From: Devosia sp.
GTDB taxonomy: Bacteria > Pseudomonadota > Alphaproteobacteria > Rhizobiales > Devosiaceae
NCBI GenBank assembly: GCA_028290245.1
Contig: JAQGKG010000333.1
Location: forward strand, 1-25,137
Direction of reading: 5' to 3'
Length of the DNA: 25,137 nt
Shown: positions 24,029-25,137 of the stretch, piece by piece
Layout of the letters: each line of letters begins with the position of its first letter
Numbering within the stretch: the stretch's first letter is position 1
Notes under the pieces: generated by a model
Databases searched by the model: none
What the model was told of the DNA's origin: nothing
Seen by the model: the letters and a program-made list of their open reading frames with translations, nothing else
Program-made: the position numbers and the translations under genes

Positions 24029-24439
24029 ATGGACTTCAGTTCTTCGCTCAAGATCGCCGCTACGGGCTTGCATGCCCAAACGGCCCGTATGCGCGTCATT
24101 GCGGAAAACCTGGCCAACGCCGACTCGGCCGGCAAGGCGCCGGGCGACGAGCCCTATCGGCGCCGCATTCCGACGTTTCAGGCAGCTTTCGACGCCGAGG
24201 TGGGTGGCAAGGTCGTCGAGGTCGGCAACCTCGCCTATGACATGAGCGATTTCAGCTCCCGCTACGAGCCGGGGCACCCCGCAGCCGATGCAACGGGCTA
24301 TGTGCAATATCCAAACGTCAATCCGCTGATCGAAACGATGGACATGCGCGAGGCACAGCGCACCTACGAAGCCAATCTCAACGTCGTCACCGTAACGCGG
24401 CAGATGCTCGGGCGTACGCTCGACATTTTGCGCGGCTAA
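24029..24439 (+). CDS. flgC: Flagellar proximal rod protein FlgC
   Basis: A 136-residue rod protein. The N-terminal helix MDFSSSLKIAATGLHAQTAR and RVIAENLANADSAG carry the rod family signature; PYRRRIPTFQAAFD and the loop YEPGHPAADATGYVQYPNVNPLIETMD are the FlgC-specific stretch, and AQRTYEANLNVVTVTRQMLGRTLDILRG closes it. Start has GAGAG upstream. It follows flgB by 21 bases and precedes fliE by 18. The stop codon TAA falls in the loop of a small hairpin (GCGGC-TAA-GCCGC). Confidence 0.97.
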   Translation: MDFSSSLKIAATGLHAQTARMRVIAENLANADSAGKAPGDEPYRRRIPTFQAAFDAEVGGKVVEVGNLAYDMSDFSSRYEPGHPAADATGYVQYPNVNPLIETMDMREAQRTYEANLNVVTVTRQMLGRTLDILRG

Positions 24440-24457
24440 GCCGCCAGGAACCCATAA

Positions 24458-24796
24458 ATGGCTATCAGCACACCCTTTAATGCCGCGACGGCCGCTTATG
24501 GCAATGCCAGCCGGTTGATCAATCAGGCCGCTAAGCCCAATACCGACCTGATGGCCCTGGCCAATCCGTCGGGCAGCGGCGGCAGCTTTGCCGATATCCT
24601 GGCCAAGCAGGTGCAGGGCGTGGTCGAGACCGGCAAGACATCTGACTCGATGGCCATCGACATGGTCAACGGCAAGGCCAACGTCGTGGACAAGGTGACC
24701 GCGCTGAGCGAGACCGAAATGGCCATCGAAAGCATGGACACAGTCCGGGATAGAGTTATCTCCGCCTACGAAGAAATCATGCGCATGCCCATCTAG
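24458..24796 (+). CDS. fliE: Flagellar MS ring-rod junction protein FliE
   Basis: A 112-residue export substrate that joins the MS ring to the rod and is the first protein to pass the export gate. The C-terminal half has the family pattern: FADILAKQVQGVVETGKTSD, MAIDMVNGKANVVDKVTALS, ETEMAIESMDTVRDRVISAY and the end EEIMRMPI. Start has AGGA eight bases upstream. The gene belongs to the flgB-flgC-fliE group; a 194-base gap with palindromes and a CtrA-like box then separates it from fliQ, which may have its own promoter. Confidence 0.96.
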   Translation: MAISTPFNAATAAYGNASRLINQAAKPNTDLMALANPSGSGGSFADILAKQVQGVVETGKTSDSMAIDMVNGKANVVDKVTALSETEMAIESMDTVRDRVISAYEEIMRMPI

Positions 24797-24900
24797 CTGA
24801 GGCTGGTCTGCAAATGCCAGTCACCTGCGCTTCCGGTGCTCACGTACTTTAACGTACGCTCCGGTTCTCCCGAACCGGCATTTTCGACTCAGCCTGAGCC
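24797..24900. repeat. Palindromic, possibly interspersed element between fliE and fliQ
   Basis: Three inverted repeats are stacked: CGTAC (24843-24847) with GTACG (24854-24858), the perfect CCGGTTC (24861-24867) with GAACCGG (24872-24878), and outer arms AGGCTG (24800-24805) with CAGCCT (24890-24895). The stretch GTGCTCACGTACTTTAACGT followed by CTCCGG resembles short palindromic repeats common between genes of GC-rich proteobacteria. It may also stop fliE transcription. Confidence 0.5.
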
Positions 24901-24945
24901 GAAAACCAACATCCCGAGTGCGGGTACCATCGCCGAACGGCTGCG

Positions 24946-24960
24946 TTAGGATTATCTTAA
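24946..24960 (+). promoter_or_regulatory. CtrA-like box upstream of fliQ
   Basis: TTAG-GATTATC-TTAA matches TTAA-N7-TTAA with one mismatch and is followed by CC. It ends 30 bases before the fliQ start codon. The fliQ promoter of Caulobacter is a classic CtrA target, which supports the call. Confidence 0.55.
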
Positions 24961-24961
24961 C

Positions 24962-24980
24962 CTGCGCGATTCGTGCGCAG
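24962..24980 (+). promoter_or_regulatory. Inverted repeat in the fliQ leader
   Basis: CTGCGC (24962-24967) pairs perfectly with GCGCAG (24975-24980) around a seven-base loop, between the CtrA-like box and the fliQ start. It may be an operator or a leader hairpin; no known regulator is assigned. Confidence 0.35.
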
Positions 24981-24990
24981 CGAGACCAAT

Positions 24991-25137
24991 ATGACCGGCG
25001 CCGAAGTTCTCGATATTGCCAGTGACGGCATCTGGGTGCTGATCATCGTTTCAGCGCCCATGATGGTTGTTGGCCTGGTCGTCGGCGTCATCATCGCGCT
25101 GTTTCAGGCGCTGACACAGATCCAGGAACAGACCCTG
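24991..25137 (+). CDS. fliQ: Flagellar export gate protein FliQ, 5' part (cut by window end)
   Basis: Forty-nine residues of a family of about 88 are visible, open to the last base. The N-terminus MTGAEVLDIASDGIWVLIIV, the helix SAPMMVVGLVVGVIIALFQA and the start of the conserved LTQIQEQTL are diagnostic of FliQ, the small two-helix subunit of the export gate with FliP and FliR. The upstream ribosome site is weak (GCGAGA). It probably begins a further export operon (fliR, flhB) beyond the window. Confidence 0.93.
   Translation, partial: MTGAEVLDIASDGIWVLIIVSAPMMVVGLVVGVIIALFQALTQIQEQTL

Overview
The window looks like chromosomal DNA from a GC-rich alphaproteobacterium, most likely a Devosia-like member of the Hyphomicrobiales. 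The evidence is the protein make-up: a one-cysteine DksA, a MotE-like protein and a small membrane protein directly after FliM, CsgH-type curli chaperone, and CtrA-type boxes in front of flagellar operons. The genus is an inference. No tRNA, rRNA, insertion sequence, integrase or CRISPR array is visible.

Layout. (1) 1-357: the 3' part of dksA with a strong intrinsic terminator. (2) 477-8098, plus strand: a very large secreted alpha-2-macroglobulin overlapping a penicillin-binding protein 1C gene, the known envelope-defence/repair pair. (3) 8155-9469, minus strand: a compact three-gene curli locus (10-repeat curlin, CsgH-like amyloid chaperone, 6-repeat curlin), with no csgB/E/F/G secretion genes in view. 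(4) 9592-11082, minus strand: M32 carboxypeptidase, followed upstream by about 650 bases without a convincing gene but rich in hairpins. (5) 11734-24796 and on to the right edge: a flagellar cluster in four blocks of alternating strand: flgF-flgG-flgA-flgH (minus), fliL-fliM-DUF6468-like-motE-like-large TPR protein (plus), fliO-fliP (minus), flgB-flgC-fliE-fliQ (plus; fliQ cut by the window end).

How it works together. The flagellar genes supply the rod (FlgB, FlgC, FlgF, FlgG, FliE), the L ring (FlgH) and the P-ring chaperone (FlgA), the switch (FliM), the stator-linked FliL, the export gate (FliO, FliP, FliQ), plus three alphaproteobacterial accessory proteins whose roles are less clear. 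FlgI, the P-ring protein that FlgA serves, is not in the window.

Regulation. Three intergenic regions (before fliL, flgB and fliQ) carry TTAA-N7-TTAA CtrA-like boxes. Two of them also share a palindrome, CGGCAA-N3-TTGCC, like the FlbD (ftr) sites of Caulobacter. A sigma-54-like -24/-12 element sits in front of flgF with this palindrome about 100 bp upstream. Together these suggest a CtrA / FlbD-sigma-54 hierarchy in which one intergenic region could switch between early (fliL) and later (flgF) operons. The least described items are the roughly 1,100-residue beta-plus-TPR periplasmic protein closing the fliL operon, the minimal curli operon with paired cysteines, and the hairpin-dense region at 11.2-11.7 kb.
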